Below are positions 1-8,989 of a DNA stretch of 64,000 nucleotides, in pieces (positions within the stretch are counted from its first letter, which is position 1; the number at the start of each line of letters is the position of its first letter). The position numbers were made by a program, and so were the translations under genes. This DNA comes from Cellulomonas sp. S1-8 (GTDB lineage: Bacteria; Actinomycetota; Actinomycetes; Actinomycetales; Cellulomonadaceae): assembly GCF_026184235.1 (NCBI RefSeq), contig NZ_CP110806.1:496001-560000 (forward strand), in the 5' to 3' direction. Under the pieces are notes generated by a model that was not told where the DNA came from, ran no database searches, and saw nothing but the letters and a program-made list of their open reading frames with translations.

Positions 1-37
1 GGCACTGTCGCGAGCGACCTCGGTAGGGTCCGAGATC

Positions 38-721
38 GTGGTCGTCACCTCCCTGCGCCGGTACCCGGTCAAGTCGATGGGCGGTGAGGCGCTGACCTCA
101 GCCGAGCTCGACCACCGCGGGATCCGGGGGGACCGCTGGTACGCCGTCGTCGACGGTGACGGGCGGTTCGCGTCGGTCAAGGACTCGCGCCGGTTCCGTC
201 GCCGTGACGCCGTCGTGAACTACACCGCGTCGACCACGGCGGACGGCGAGGTCGAGGTCCGCTCGGGGGACGCGAGCTGGCTCGTCGGCGACCCGCTGCT
301 CGACGGGCACCTCACCTCCGCCATGGGGAGTGCGCAGCGCCTCCTGCCCGAGGCTGCGGTCCCGCACCAGGACGCCGGTGCCGTCTCCCTCGTCGGCACG
401 GCGACGATCGCCTGGTGCGCCGCCCGGTGGGGCGGCAGCGACGACCCACGCCGGCTGCGCGTCAACGTCGTGGTCGAGACGCAGACGCCTTTCGTCGAGG
501 AGACGTGGGTCGGACGCCGGCTCGCCCTCGGGTCGGCCGTGCTGACGGTCGTGGAGCGCATCCCACGGTGCCGGATGATCGACGTCGAGCAGGACGGGAC
601 GAGCCCGGGTGCCCCGTGGCTCCGCCCGCTGGGCGCCGAGCGCGACCTGTGCCTCGCGGTCTACGCCGACGTCGTCCGACCGGGTGTGGTCGCCGTCGGC
701 GACGAGGTGTCGGTGGTCTGA
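38..721 (+). CDS. MOSC domain-containing protein
   Basis: A 227-residue protein starting at GTG 38. It opens with the MOSC N-terminal beta-barrel signature RYPVKSMGGE (residues 8-17) and ends with a MOSC core that carries the conserved RC pair (RIPRCRMIDV, about residues 174-183). MOSC proteins resemble the C-terminal domain of molybdenum cofactor sulfurase and handle sulfur or molybdopterin adducts, often as part of molybdoenzymes such as the mARC type. The whole protein is present as a short stand-alone form with no ferredoxin domain. The substrate cannot be told from sequence. It lies 33 bases before a same-strand DUF72 gene and may be cotranscribed with it. Confidence 0.85.
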   Translation: MVVTSLRRYPVKSMGGEALTSAELDHRGIRGDRWYAVVDGDGRFASVKDSRRFRRRDAVVNYTASTTADGEVEVRSGDASWLVGDPLLDGHLTSAMGSAQRLLPEAAVPHQDAGAVSLVGTATIAWCAARWGGSDDPRRLRVNVVVETQTPFVEETWVGRRLALGSAVLTVVERIPRCRMIDVEQDGTSPGAPWLRPLGAERDLCLAVYADVVRPGVVAVGDEVSVV

Positions 722-754
722 GCCGGGTAGGGGCAGCGACCCGGGAAGGAGGGG

Positions 755-1468
755 GTGTCGATGGGTGTTCGCGTCGGACTGTGTGGGTGGACCGTCTCCC
801 AGGCCTCGTACGTGCGTCGCTTCCCTGTCGTCGAGGTGCAGCACACGTTCTACGAACCGCCGTCCGACGCCGTGCTGATGCGTTGGCGGGCCCAGGTGCC
901 GGCCGGTTTCGAGTTCACGATCAAGGCGTGGCAGATCGTCACCCACGAGTCGAGCAGCCCCACCTACCGGCGCCTGAAGCAGCCTCTGCCGGACAGCGCA
1001 CGTGGCCAGGTCGGAGCGTTCCGGACCACGCCGCCGGTCCTCGCCGGATGGCGTCGGACCCTCGAGTGCGCACGCATCCTGCAGGCCACCGCGGTGCTGC
1101 TGCAGTGCCCGAAGAGCTTTCGCCCGACGCCGGACAACGTCGAGCGGCTGCGTCACTTCATGTCGCAGGTGGAGCGGCCGGCGGGGCGGCTGCTGTGGGA
1201 GCCTCGCGGTGAGTGGCCCACCCAGCTGCTCACGGAGCTCTGCGCCGAGCTGGACCTTGTTCACGTCGTCGACCCGATGCAGACCGAGACCGTGACGCCG
1301 GAGCAGACCTACTACCGCCTGCACGGCACGGCCGGCTCGCGTCACGTCCACACCGATGACGAGCTGTGTCGGCTCCGGGACAGGATCGACGGCCGCCCGT
1401 CGCCCTACGTCATGTTCAACAACCTGCCCCGCGTGGGCGATGCCGAGCGGTTCCTCGCCCTGGTCTGA
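755..1468 (+). CDS. DUF72 family protein
   Basis: A 237-residue protein with the DUF72 fold signature: an N-terminal GLCGWT strand, then EVQHTFYEPP, FEFTIKAWQIVTHE and, near the C-terminus, YVMFNNLPR. DUF72 proteins are TIM-barrel-like and widespread, with no proven biochemical role. It could start at GTG 755 or ATG 761; an AAGGAGGGGG stretch at 746-755 favours the ATG at 761, giving 235 residues. It follows the MOSC gene on the same strand. No signal peptide or membrane segment is visible, so it should be cytoplasmic. Confidence 0.85.
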   Translation: MSMGVRVGLCGWTVSQASYVRRFPVVEVQHTFYEPPSDAVLMRWRAQVPAGFEFTIKAWQIVTHESSSPTYRRLKQPLPDSARGQVGAFRTTPPVLAGWRRTLECARILQATAVLLQCPKSFRPTPDNVERLRHFMSQVERPAGRLLWEPRGEWPTQLLTELCAELDLVHVVDPMQTETVTPEQTYYRLHGTAGSRHVHTDDELCRLRDRIDGRPSPYVMFNNLPRVGDAERFLALV

Positions 1469-1545
1469 TCACGCTCGGCAGAGGCTGGATCCACGCGAGG
1501 CGCCCGTCCGGCAGGAGCGTGAGCCGGTCGACGTCACGGGGCCCG

Positions 1546-2013
1546 TCACCCACGACCGGTGCGGTCCCGCCAGCGGGCCTGCTTCGCGGACGTCTCGTCC
1601 CCACCCTCGCGCAGCGCGGCAGCGATCGGTGCGAGCGCCTGCACGACGTTGTCGTACTCGTCGGCTTCCTCCCACAGCTCTCGCCACTCGGACCCCTCGG
1701 CGCAGGTCCGCTCGAGTGCCCGGGCCGCCAGCGCCCGAAGGTCGGCGTCGGGGCGCAGGTTGGTGACCGTCGCGACGTCCGGCCCGTAGTTGTGGTCGAT
1801 CTCCGGTCCCCCAGGCAGACGACTGGCGACCACGGCCGCCGCGGCGATGGCGACCATGCCGTCGTCCCCGTCGAGATCGTCCTCCGCCTCGATCGCCGAG
1901 GTCAGCGCCTCACGGACGACGCTCTCTCGCTGCTGCGGAGCCGCTTCGTCGAGCCCGGCAGCCCAGTCGGCGGCAGTGTCGTTGTCGAACGGCCCGAGGC
2001 CCCACGTTCCCAC
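1546..2013 (-). CDS. DUF4259 domain protein
   Basis: A 155-residue protein starting at GTG 2013 with the family hallmark MGTWGLGPFDNDTAADW. The rest is acidic and helical. DUF4259 proteins are common in Actinobacteria and have no assigned function. It begins 36 bases after the stop of the large CdtB-like secreted protein on the same strand and could be the last gene of that operon. No export signal is visible. Confidence 0.8.
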   Translation of the reverse strand: MGTWGLGPFDNDTAADWAAGLDEAAPQQRESVVREALTSAIEAEDDLDGDDGMVAIAAAAVVASRLPGGPEIDHNYGPDVATVTNLRPDADLRALAARALERTCAEGSEWRELWEEADEYDNVVQALAPIAAALREGGDETSAKQARWRDRTGRG

Positions 2014-2049
2014 GCCGTGACCGTAGCCGGGATCCGCCTGCGGTCGAGG

Positions 2050-5000
2050 TCAGGGCACGTTGATCCACGCCCGGGTCGATCCGGTCTGCGGGTCGACGTC
2101 GAGGTAGTCGTCGCGCCCGTCGCCGTCGAGGTCGGCGAACTGGACCCGGCTGCCCGGCACGCCGACCCCGAAGGCGACCTGCCCCTGGGGCAACCAGAGC
2201 CACTCGCCGCCCTCGGGTCTCGGCCCGCCGTTGATCCACATGTCGACGGAGCTGTTCTCGTGCAGCACCAGGTAGTCGGGGCGGTCGTCCCCGGTCAGGT
2301 CGGCGATCCGGATCTGGCTGCCGGGCGCGGCGACGCCGCCGGCGACGGTGCCCTGGAAGCGCCAGATCCACTGCTCACCGCCCGCCGGGTTGCGATCGCC
2401 GTTCAGCCACGCCTGGACCGAGCTGTTGTCGTTCACCCGCACGTAGTCGGCCCGGCCGTCGGTGTCGATGTCGGCGAACCGGATCTCGTCCCCGCGCGCG
2501 CTCACACCGTTGGCGACGGTGCCCAGCCCGTGCCAGAGCCACTGCTCGGCGCCCGACGGGTCGCGACCGCCGTTCAGCCACGCCCGGACCGAGCTGTCCT
2601 GGTTGACCACGAGGTAGTCGGCGAGGCCGTTGCCGTCGAGGTCGGTGAAGCGCACCCGGCTGCCGGACGTGCCCCCACCGCTGGCGACGGTGCCCACCCC
2701 GTGCCAGATCCACTCCTCGCCGCCCGCCGGGTTGCGACCGCCGTTCAGCCACGCCTGCACGGAGCTGTCCGCCTGGATCTGCAGGTAGTCGGCCGAGCCG
2801 TTCCCGTCCAGGTCGGCGTACACGGCCCGGGTGGAGCTGCCCGTGGTGATCGAGCCGCGCGGCTCCCACTGCCAGACGCCGGTGCTGCGCCACATCCGGG
2901 TGTTGCCGGTGGTCGGGTCGACGTCCAGGTAGTCGGCCCGACGGTCGCCGTCGATGTCGGCGAACCGGATCCGGTCACCCGACACGCCGACGCCGGTCGC
3001 GACGGTGCCCTGCGGGAACCACGTCAGCTCGTCGCCCGTGCCGGGCCCGCCGTTGAGCCAGGCCTGCACCGAGCTGTCCGCGTTGAGCACGAGGTAGTCG
3101 GCTGAACCGCTGGCGTCCATGTCCGCGAACCGGATCCGGTCGCCGGGTACGCCGACGCCCCCCGCGACCAGCTTCGCGGGGCCGACGGAGCCGTTCAGGT
3201 TCATCCGGGCGATGACGGAGCTGTTGTCGGCGACCGTCAGCCAGTCGGCCCGGCCGTTGGCGTCGATGTCGGCGAAGTGCTGCCGGGCCTGCGGGAGGCC
3301 GCTGTTCAGGTGCGGCACCAACGTGCCGTCGGCCCGGTAGGTCTGGAGGAAGTTGGACCCGGAGTCGTACTTGATCATCTCGGCCCGGCCGTCGGCGTCG
3401 ATGTCGGCGAAGCGCCACACGGGTTGGATGGCCGCCTCGAGCGTGCTCACGGTGCGGGGCCCGAGCCAGGTCACGGTGCCGTCGGGGTTGATGCCGCCGT
3501 TGGTCCACTGGGTCACCGACTGGTTCGGGTGGGTGACCAGGTAGTCCGCTCGGCCGTCACCGTCCAGGTCGGCGAAGTGCACCTGGTCACCGCTGCCCAG
3601 CGACAGGGCGCCGGGGTACGCGCCGGGCCTCATGGTGCCGCTCGCCACGACGCCCTGCGGTGCCCAGCCGCGCACGGGGCCGACGGGGTCGGACGGCGTC
3701 CCGGGTTCGCCCACCCAGCCCATGATGAGGGCGGTCCGGACGCCGGCCCGGAACGCGTCGGCCATCTTGCGGTAGCCCTGGTCGTTCGGGTGCAGCCCGT
3801 CGGCCAGATCAGCCAGCGTGACCGCGCCGAGGTCGACCCGGACGAGGTGGTCGCCCCCCTCGATCCGGTTGTCGAGCATCGTGCTGATCGCCTGGTTGTA
3901 CGCGGTGATCCGGTTCTGGATGCCCGGGTCGGCGGACGGCGTGAGGGTGCCGACGACGATGGCGACCCCGGGCGAGCCGACGAGGATCTGGTCGATCAGC
4001 GCGCTCAGCCGGCCGGGGGCGTTCGCCACGTCCACGTCGTGCACCATGTCGTTCGTGCCGGCGAGCAAGGTCACCACGTTGGGGCGCATCGACGCGACGG
4101 CGTCGCTCGTCTCGTTGTGGATCTGCGCGATCGTGTAGCCGGGCCAGCCCTGGTGGTCGGCGTCGGGGACGTCCCGGCCGTGCCTGCGCTCACCGACGAG
4201 GTCGCGCTTGAAGCCGGGCTCGTAGATCCGGTCGCTCTCGTGCCAGCCGAGGAGCTCACCGAGGGTGAACTTGCCGAGGTCGTCGTGCAGCTTGCCGCGG
4301 TAGCCGGACTCGTTGCTGCTGCCGTGGCCCTCCGTGATCGAGTCGCCGACGGGCATCAGTCGAACGGCGGACGGTGGCTCGGCAGCGGCGCGCATCCGCC
4401 CGGCGCCCACGGGACGGTGGTCGGACGGAGGTCCTCCGAGCACGTAGGCGTCGCCGAGGTCGGTGTTGCGCTCGTTGGTGACGAAGTAGTCGTACCGGTT
4501 CCCGCTGTTGTGGGTCGGAGTGTTCACGTTGGTGGTGATCGCGCCGGCCAGGGGTGGGAAGTAGTTCCGGCCGACGAGGACCTGCGGCTCGACGTTGAAG
4601 TCCCCGCCCACCGTCCACCGGTAGTCGACCCCTCGCTCCTCGCCCCAGCGGAGCACCTCGTCGTCGACCGCGTCGAGCAGCTGGCCGGCGTCACCACCGC
4701 CACCGGAGAGGGCATGGACGGTGAAGTACCAGTGCGCGCCGTACCGGACGCCGAGGGCGATGCGGCCCGCGTCGATCGGGTTCTCCACCACGTTCACCTC
4801 GTCGGGCTCACCGTCGACGACCATGGCGATGTTGACCCGGCCACCCCGACCGTCCTGGGTCAGCACGAAGTACACGTGACGCACGGCGGACCGGCTCGCT
4901 GTCACCACGTCCCAGATGTAGTGCTGAACGGTGTGGTTCGTTCTCGGCGCTCCGGTGCCGGGGCCCCCGGTCGTGAGGGTCCGGTCGCCGATGTGCACGG

Positions 5001-5310
5001 CGGACCTCGCCGGAAGGGCGCCGGCCTCCTGCAGCATCATGATCGGGTACTGCAGCGCCCACGTGCGGACGTGGTTCTGCCACTTGTTGGTGGCGCCGGT
5101 CCCGCTCTCGTTGGCGCCCTGCATGTTCCACGTGAACACGGACGTGCTGGCCAGCGGCCGGTCCTCTGCCGCGGCGGGTGCGGCGGGCAGCGCGACCAGG
5201 AGGGCTGCGAGCAGGCACAGCACCATCGCTGCGGCCACCGTCGGCGTCGACGTCGGTGTGAGCCCGACGACCCGTCGGCTGCCCTCCGGGCGAACGAGGT
5301 GCGATCTCAT
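2050..5310 (-). CDS. Secreted CdtB-like nuclease / SGNH hydrolase / FG-GAP repeat fusion protein
   Basis: A 1086-residue exported protein. Residues 1-48 are a long signal peptide with an Arg-containing n-region and an Ala/Leu-rich core. Residues 55-305 match the CdtB branch of the endonuclease/exonuclease/phosphatase fold: TWNMQGA (60-66), QEAG (Glu95), GGRVNIAMV, TVHALS (His199), GGDFNVEP (Asp237, Asn239), YDYF (Asp274) and SDHRPV (Asp297, His298). All catalytic positions of the cytolethal distending toxin nuclease are present. Residues 318-530 are an SGNH/GDSL hydrolase: VGDSITEG (Ser324), GTND (418-421), DGLHPND (504-510). From about 578 to the end there are ten FG-GAP/VCBS repeats of the type FADLDGDGRADYL, usually a beta-propeller that binds Ca2+ or carbohydrate. 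The start is ATG 5310, one base after the stop of the regulator upstream, so translation is probably coupled. Whether the target is DNA, a phospholipid or an acyl ester is unknown. Confidence 0.88.
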   Translation of the reverse strand: MRSHLVRPEGSRRVVGLTPTSTPTVAAAMVLCLLAALLVALPAAPAAAEDRPLASTSVFTWNMQGANESGTGATNKWQNHVRTWALQYPIMMLQEAGALPARSAVHIGDRTLTTGGPGTGAPRTNHTVQHYIWDVVTASRSAVRHVYFVLTQDGRGGRVNIAMVVDGEPDEVNVVENPIDAGRIALGVRYGAHWYFTVHALSGGGGDAGQLLDAVDDEVLRWGEERGVDYRWTVGGDFNVEPQVLVGRNYFPPLAGAITTNVNTPTHNSGNRYDYFVTNERNTDLGDAYVLGGPPSDHRPVGAGRMRAAAEPPSAVRLMPVGDSITEGHGSSNESGYRGKLHDDLGKFTLGELLGWHESDRIYEPGFKRDLVGERRHGRDVPDADHQGWPGYTIAQIHNETSDAVASMRPNVVTLLAGTNDMVHDVDVANAPGRLSALIDQILVGSPGVAIVVGTLTPSADPGIQNRITAYNQAISTMLDNRIEGGDHLVRVDLGAVTLADLADGLHPNDQGYRKMADAFRAGVRTALIMGWVGEPGTPSDPVGPVRGWAPQGVVASGTMRPGAYPGALSLGSGDQVHFADLDGDGRADYLVTHPNQSVTQWTNGGINPDGTVTWLGPRTVSTLEAAIQPVWRFADIDADGRAEMIKYDSGSNFLQTYRADGTLVPHLNSGLPQARQHFADIDANGRADWLTVADNSSVIARMNLNGSVGPAKLVAGGVGVPGDRIRFADMDASGSADYLVLNADSSVQAWLNGGPGTGDELTWFPQGTVATGVGVSGDRIRFADIDGDRRADYLDVDPTTGNTRMWRSTGVWQWEPRGSITTGSSTRAVYADLDGNGSADYLQIQADSSVQAWLNGGRNPAGGEEWIWHGVGTVASGGGTSGSRVRFTDLDGNGLADYLVVNQDSSVRAWLNGGRDPSGAEQWLWHGLGTVANGVSARGDEIRFADIDTDGRADYVRVNDNSSVQAWLNGDRNPAGGEQWIWRFQGTVAGGVAAPGSQIRIADLTGDDRPDYLVLHENSSVDMWINGGPRPEGGEWLWLPQGQVAFGVGVPGSRVQFADLDGDGRDDYLDVDPQTGSTRAWINVP

Positions 5311-5311
5311 G

Positions 5312-6214
5312 TCACTCCTGACCTGGGGCCGGCTGCGAGGACGCACCGCCGGTGCGCTCGGTGTCCATGACGGATGCGGGGGCGTCCGCGCCCCAGGCGG
5401 CGAGCAGCGGCAGGGTGCGCGCCGTCCGGGAGTACGGCTCGACGGTGTAGAGCACGAGGTGCTGCTCGGTCTCCTGCGGGGCGACGAGGAGCTCGACGTC
5501 GAACGCGAGGTCACCCGCGACGGGGTGCCGGATGCGGCGGGGGGCCGAGGAGTACTCGCTGACGCGGTGGTCGTCCCACCAGCGGGCGACGTCCACGTCG
5601 GCTCGGCGCAGCTCGTCGATGTGCTGGGCCAGGTGGCGGTCCTGCGGGTACCGTGCGGCCTCTCGGCGCAGCCCCGCGACGGCTGCGTGGGCACAGGTGT
5701 CCCAGTCGAGGATGCGTTCGCGTGCGTCCGGGTCGAGCAGCAGGTAGCGCGTGTACGACGTGCCCGGCTCCATCGGGTGCCCGTAGACGGCGCAGAACAA
5801 GGCGTTGCGGGCCAGCACGGTCCCGCGTCGTCCGATCACGACGGCCGGCAGGTGGTCGAGCATGCTGATCACGCGCAGCAGGCCAGGGTTCGGCCGCTGC
5901 GGTCGGTCGGTGGCCGCCCGCACGGTGGGCGACGCGGGTGCGGCAAGGTCGTCGAGGTGGGCGCGTTCGACCTCGTCCAGGCGCAGCGCCCGCGCCAGCG
6001 CGTCGAGGACCTCGCGGGAGACGTTGGCCTGGCGGCCCTGCTCCAGGCGGCTGTAGTAGTCGACGCTGACCCCTGCCAGCATGGCCAGCTCCTCCCGGCG
6101 CAGACCCGGCACCCGGCGCTCACCCGGCAGCGGGCTGATGCCTGCCTGTTGAGGCGTGAGCCGGTCCCGGCGCGAACGCAGGAACTCTGCCAGCTGAGCT
6201 CGGTCACGCCCCAT
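5312..6214 (-). CDS. Helix-turn-helix regulator with MmyB-like ligand domain
   Basis: About 300 residues from ATG 6214; an upstream in-frame start at 6262 would add 16 residues of no obvious value. The N-terminal XRE-type HTH (residues 7-75) includes RRVPGLRREELAMLAGVS and YYSRLEQGRQANVS. The C-terminal part is the MmyB-like PAS-related domain found in many actinobacterial regulators, with VIGRRGTVLARNALF and HPVAGDLAFDVELL. Family members are generally local repressors or activators. The stop lies one base before the start of the CdtB-like gene, so this is probably the dedicated regulator of that operon. Confidence 0.88.
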   Translation of the reverse strand: MGRDRAQLAEFLRSRRDRLTPQQAGISPLPGERRVPGLRREELAMLAGVSVDYYSRLEQGRQANVSREVLDALARALRLDEVERAHLDDLAAPASPTVRAATDRPQRPNPGLLRVISMLDHLPAVVIGRRGTVLARNALFCAVYGHPMEPGTSYTRYLLLDPDARERILDWDTCAHAAVAGLRREAARYPQDRHLAQHIDELRRADVDVARWWDDHRVSEYSSAPRRIRHPVAGDLAFDVELLVAPQETEQHLVLYTVEPYSRTARTLPLLAAWGADAPASVMDTERTGGASSQPAPGQE

Positions 6215-6365
6215 GTGCTCGACCGTAGATGGCGAATCGCCCGATCTGGGTAGTCCCGTCATGCCCAGGCAGGGCGGTGGGCGCGCGTGCGCACCCGGGC
6301 CGTGACGAAAGTGACGAGGTCGACGAGAGCCGTGGACTACGTCAGTGGGCCGTCGGGCTGGGACT

Positions 6366-7457
6366 TCAGCTGGCGATGCGCAGGTAGAACGCGGGGCCCT
6401 CGTAGGCGTACTCCGGCATGGCCTTCACCAGTGCGATCTCGTCCGGGTTCGCCGAGTAGAAGTGCGTGCCGGACGCGGGCCGGAAGAACCGGTGCATGGC
6501 GGTCAGGCCGGGGCCGGATGCGGAGAAGACGCGGCCTGCGATCCCGTCGAGCTGGTACTGCGGGAACTTCACGACCTGCGCGTACTCGAGGGTGTTCGCT
6601 GTGTAGAAGTGCGAGGCGGTGCCCTTGAGCTGGAAGCGGTTCAGGTCGGCCAGGGGTGTGGTCAGCGAGGTCGCCCTGGGCGCCTTGATGTACGCCACCC
6701 GGCCCTCGTACAGGTACTCGGGGTAGCTGATGACGGTGTTCCGCTCGCCGTCGGACGTCGAGTAGAAGTGGGTCCCGGTGCTCGGCACGTAGAAGCGGTA
6801 GAGGGGCATCTCATCCGCAGCGGCGGTGCTGTGGGGGTACTGGACGAGGATGATGTAGGCAACCCAGCCGTAGTCGGAGTGTGCGATCGCGACACCCGCA
6901 TCGGTCATGGTCGAGGCCCAGTGCGACTCGCGCTCCCACTCATGGAGCCAGTAGTCCACGAGCCCGAGGAAGTCGGACTCGGTCACGGGCGACCCGTCCT
7001 CCCAGGTCCCCCACGAGTAGATCAGGCCCTGGGTGCCGTTCAGCGAACCGGCCGGCACCTTCCACTCGAGGTCTGGGTCGTCCTGGGGTGACCCCTCGGC
7101 ATTTTGGGTCCAGCCCAGTTCCACCTGCCGGCTCGCCCAGTCTCCGGCGATGGAGTCGAGCTCTGCGCGGCGGCTGACCGGCTCGCTTCCGCCGGAGAGG
7201 CGTGCGAGGTTGACGCTCCGGAAGGCGGGCCAGTCGAGGCCCTTGACGGTGCGGTCGGCCGTGGCCGACGTCGCGGCGGCCCGGGGCGCGTCTGCGGACG
7301 CGTGGGGTGCCGCTGCGGCGGCGTCCCAGGACGACGACGGGTCGAGCGCGCCGCGCGAGGAGTCCGGGCCGGCCGAGGCAGCCGCTGCGCCGGTGCCCGT
7401 GAGGGCGACTGTCAGGGAAAGACCCAGCGCGAGCCGGGTCAGCATGCGGTAGCGCAC
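6366..7457 (-). CDS. Secreted CAP-domain protein with DUF5648 repeats
   Basis: A 363-residue protein with a signal peptide (1-29, Leu-rich core, Ala-X-Ala-like site). A CAP/SCP-like region (about 75-205) contains RSVNLARLSGG, DSIAGDWASRQ, WLHEWERESHWASTM and GVAIAHSDYGWVAYIILVQYP. Two or three repeats of a DUF5648-type module follow, with the motif LYRFYVPSTGTHFYSTSDGER and the related MHRFFRPASGTHFYSANPDE. The repeats are found on actinobacterial cell-wall and secreted enzymes and probably bind the cell surface. The start is GTG 7457, with GAGGAGA a short distance upstream. CAP proteins bind lipids or act as effectors; the role here is not known. Confidence 0.82.
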   Translation of the reverse strand: MRYRMLTRLALGLSLTVALTGTGAAAASAGPDSSRGALDPSSSWDAAAAAPHASADAPRAAATSATADRTVKGLDWPAFRSVNLARLSGGSEPVSRRAELDSIAGDWASRQVELGWTQNAEGSPQDDPDLEWKVPAGSLNGTQGLIYSWGTWEDGSPVTESDFLGLVDYWLHEWERESHWASTMTDAGVAIAHSDYGWVAYIILVQYPHSTAAADEMPLYRFYVPSTGTHFYSTSDGERNTVISYPEYLYEGRVAYIKAPRATSLTTPLADLNRFQLKGTASHFYTANTLEYAQVVKFPQYQLDGIAGRVFSASGPGLTAMHRFFRPASGTHFYSANPDEIALVKAMPEYAYEGPAFYLRIAS

Positions 7458-7635
7458 GGGGTTCTCCTCGGGTGTGCCGATTCCGCCGCCCGAGGTGCGC
7501 GGGTCGTGTTCGGCTCATCGGCATCGGATGGCCGACCGGAGAAAGGGTCGGCCGGCCCGGAGCACCATAGGCCGGCGAGTTCACCGCTGTGGCCCTGCGT
7601 TGCCCGGCGCACATCGAATGCGCGGCGAATGGAGG

Positions 7636-7685
7636 AGATCGTCGGATTTGTCAGACGCCCGACGCAATACCTGTCCGAATCCTCT
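7636..7685 (+). repeat. Dispersed hairpin repeat, copy R1 (stem deleted)
   Basis: This is a shortened member of a repeat seen also at 22134-22239, 39989-40120 and 41600-41700. It keeps the GTCAGACGCCCGACGC block and the terminal CCTGTCCGAATCCTC block of copy R4, but the roughly 45 bases between them, including the left arm and loop of the stem, are missing. It sits immediately downstream of a remnant of the same gene that is next to copy R4, so R1 and its neighbour were duplicated together. Confidence 0.7.
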
Positions 7686-7772
7686 GCGTGCTGCGTGCTG
7701 CGGCTTGACCTCGACGACGTACGTGCCGCCGTGAGCAGAGCGGGACGGCAGCGTCGATGTCCGCCAACCTCC

Positions 7773-7930
7773 TCAGTCCTCGTCGGCGACCCACAGCACC
7801 CCGGCCCGCAGGGGTCGATTGGTCGCGAACCGGCACTCCTCCAGGCTGAACGACCCCACGAAATTCTCCGCAAGCTCGTGTGCCCGCGGTGCCGGGACGA
7901 CGACGCCGCCGTCATACGGAGGACATGAAT
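7773..7930 (-). pseudogene. Remnant of the 41788-42228 gene (C-terminal part with internal deletion)
   Basis: Reading on the minus strand gives GGVVVPAPRAHELAENFVG, EECRFATNRPL and a closing AGVLWVADED. These match the C-terminal half of the intact protein encoded at 41788-42228, but about 27 codons between NRPL and AGVLW have been lost in frame. The N-terminal half is absent or unrecognisable. No plausible start codon with a ribosome-binding site precedes it, so I take it as a dead duplicate. The unexplained stretch from 7458 to 7635 upstream of the secreted CAP gene shows no other gene. Confidence 0.75.
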
Positions 7931-8017
7931 GCGGACGAGTCCGACCACGCGGCGACGAGAGCGTGGTTGTCACGGTCGGCCCGCGACCCAGGGATGCCTG
8001 CCGAGGCGGGGCGTCTG

Positions 8018-8923
8018 TCAGGGCAGACGTTCGCTCAGCACCCGGTCGAGCGCCGCGCGTCCCGCCGGCCCCCACGCCGGCTTCCCGCCAGGCAGACCGC
8101 GGTCCCCGTTCTGGCCCATGAGCATCAGGAAGAGGCTCTTCAGAGCTGCCAGTCCGCGCGCACGTCGGATGGTCGCCTCGTCCGCCTGCGCGTAGGCGGC
8201 GAAGAAGCGTGCGGTCGCGCCCGCCGGCAGCAGCAGCCAGGCCGCCGCGAGGTCCCAGGCCGGGTCGCCGGCGAACAGGTCGCCGAAGTCCACGATGCCG
8301 GCCAGCGTCCCGTCCGCGACGACGACGTTCGCCGGGTGCAGGTCACCGTGCACCCACACCGGCCGGTCCTCCCATGCGGGGGCCGCGACGGCGTCGTCCC
8401 AGACGGCCCGGACGTCGGCGGGGTCACACCCGATCGCCTCCGCGTCCACCGAGCCGAGGAAGTGGTCGAAACCGCCGGTGCAGTCCTTCGGGTGCGCGCC
8501 GCGGTCGGTGCTCACCGGTGCGTCGGCGGGCGCCTCCACGTGCAGCGCCCGGAGGAACGCCGCCAGGGCGTCGGCCGCGTGCTCGCCGCGGGTGATCGAC
8601 CCGCGATTCAGCGGCTGCCCCGGGACCCACGTCATGACCGTCCAGAGCTTGGGGAATCGCGCGGAAGGCGCACCGCTGCGCACCGGGACGGGAACGGGCA
8701 GCGGCAGGCGTGGGGCGAGCAGCGGCAGCCACCTGCGCTCCTTGAGCTGGTGATCGGGCTCGGTGTCCATCCGCTGGATCCGCACGGCCAGCTCGTCGCC
8801 GAGGCGCCACATCTGGTTGCCCCAGCCGCCGTCCACCTCGCGCAGCGGCAGCTCGGCCAGGTCGGGGTGCTGGTCCCGCAACAGGTCGCGGACGAGATCT
8901 GCGTTGATCTCGGTGGTGGTCAT
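8018..8923 (-). CDS. Aminoglycoside phosphotransferase family kinase
   Basis: A 301-residue protein kinase-like fold enzyme. Visible motifs are the nucleotide loop region DGGWGNQMWRLG, the catalytic HGDLHPANVVV (Brenner motif) and the metal-binding DFGD of VDFGDLFAGDPAWDLA. The family phosphorylates small molecules with ATP, including aminoglycosides, macrolides, choline and sugars; the substrate here is unknown and a resistance role should not be assumed. The start ATG 8923 has GGAGGAG upstream. It follows the tandem P-loop gene by 66 bases on the same strand, and may be cotranscribed with it. Confidence 0.88.
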   Translation of the reverse strand: MTTTEINADLVRDLLRDQHPDLAELPLREVDGGWGNQMWRLGDELAVRIQRMDTEPDHQLKERRWLPLLAPRLPLPVPVPVRSGAPSARFPKLWTVMTWVPGQPLNRGSITRGEHAADALAAFLRALHVEAPADAPVSTDRGAHPKDCTGGFDHFLGSVDAEAIGCDPADVRAVWDDAVAAPAWEDRPVWVHGDLHPANVVVADGTLAGIVDFGDLFAGDPAWDLAAAWLLLPAGATARFFAAYAQADEATIRRARGLAALKSLFLMLMGQNGDRGLPGGKPAWGPAGRAALDRVLSERLP

Positions 8924-8989
8924 GCGGAGTCTCCTCCAGGCGGCGACGGCGCGGGCGATCTCCCTGGCGTACTCGCCCGGCGGCCGCCC

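Noticed and set aside
98..1351. Long minus-strand open frame of 417 residues over the MOSC and DUF72 genes
   Set aside because: The frame is antisense to two well-supported genes, is rich in Arg, His and Pro and has no recognisable domain. In such a GC-rich genome, long antisense frames are expected.
3277..5370. Long plus-strand open frame of 697 residues over the CdtB-like gene
   Set aside because: It is the antisense shadow of a gene with ten clear FG-GAP repeats; its Val/Gly/Arg-rich sequence mirrors them.
8018..8923. Aminoglycoside resistance gene
   Set aside because: Only the kinase superfamily is supported; nothing shows an aminoglycoside substrate or a mobile resistance context.
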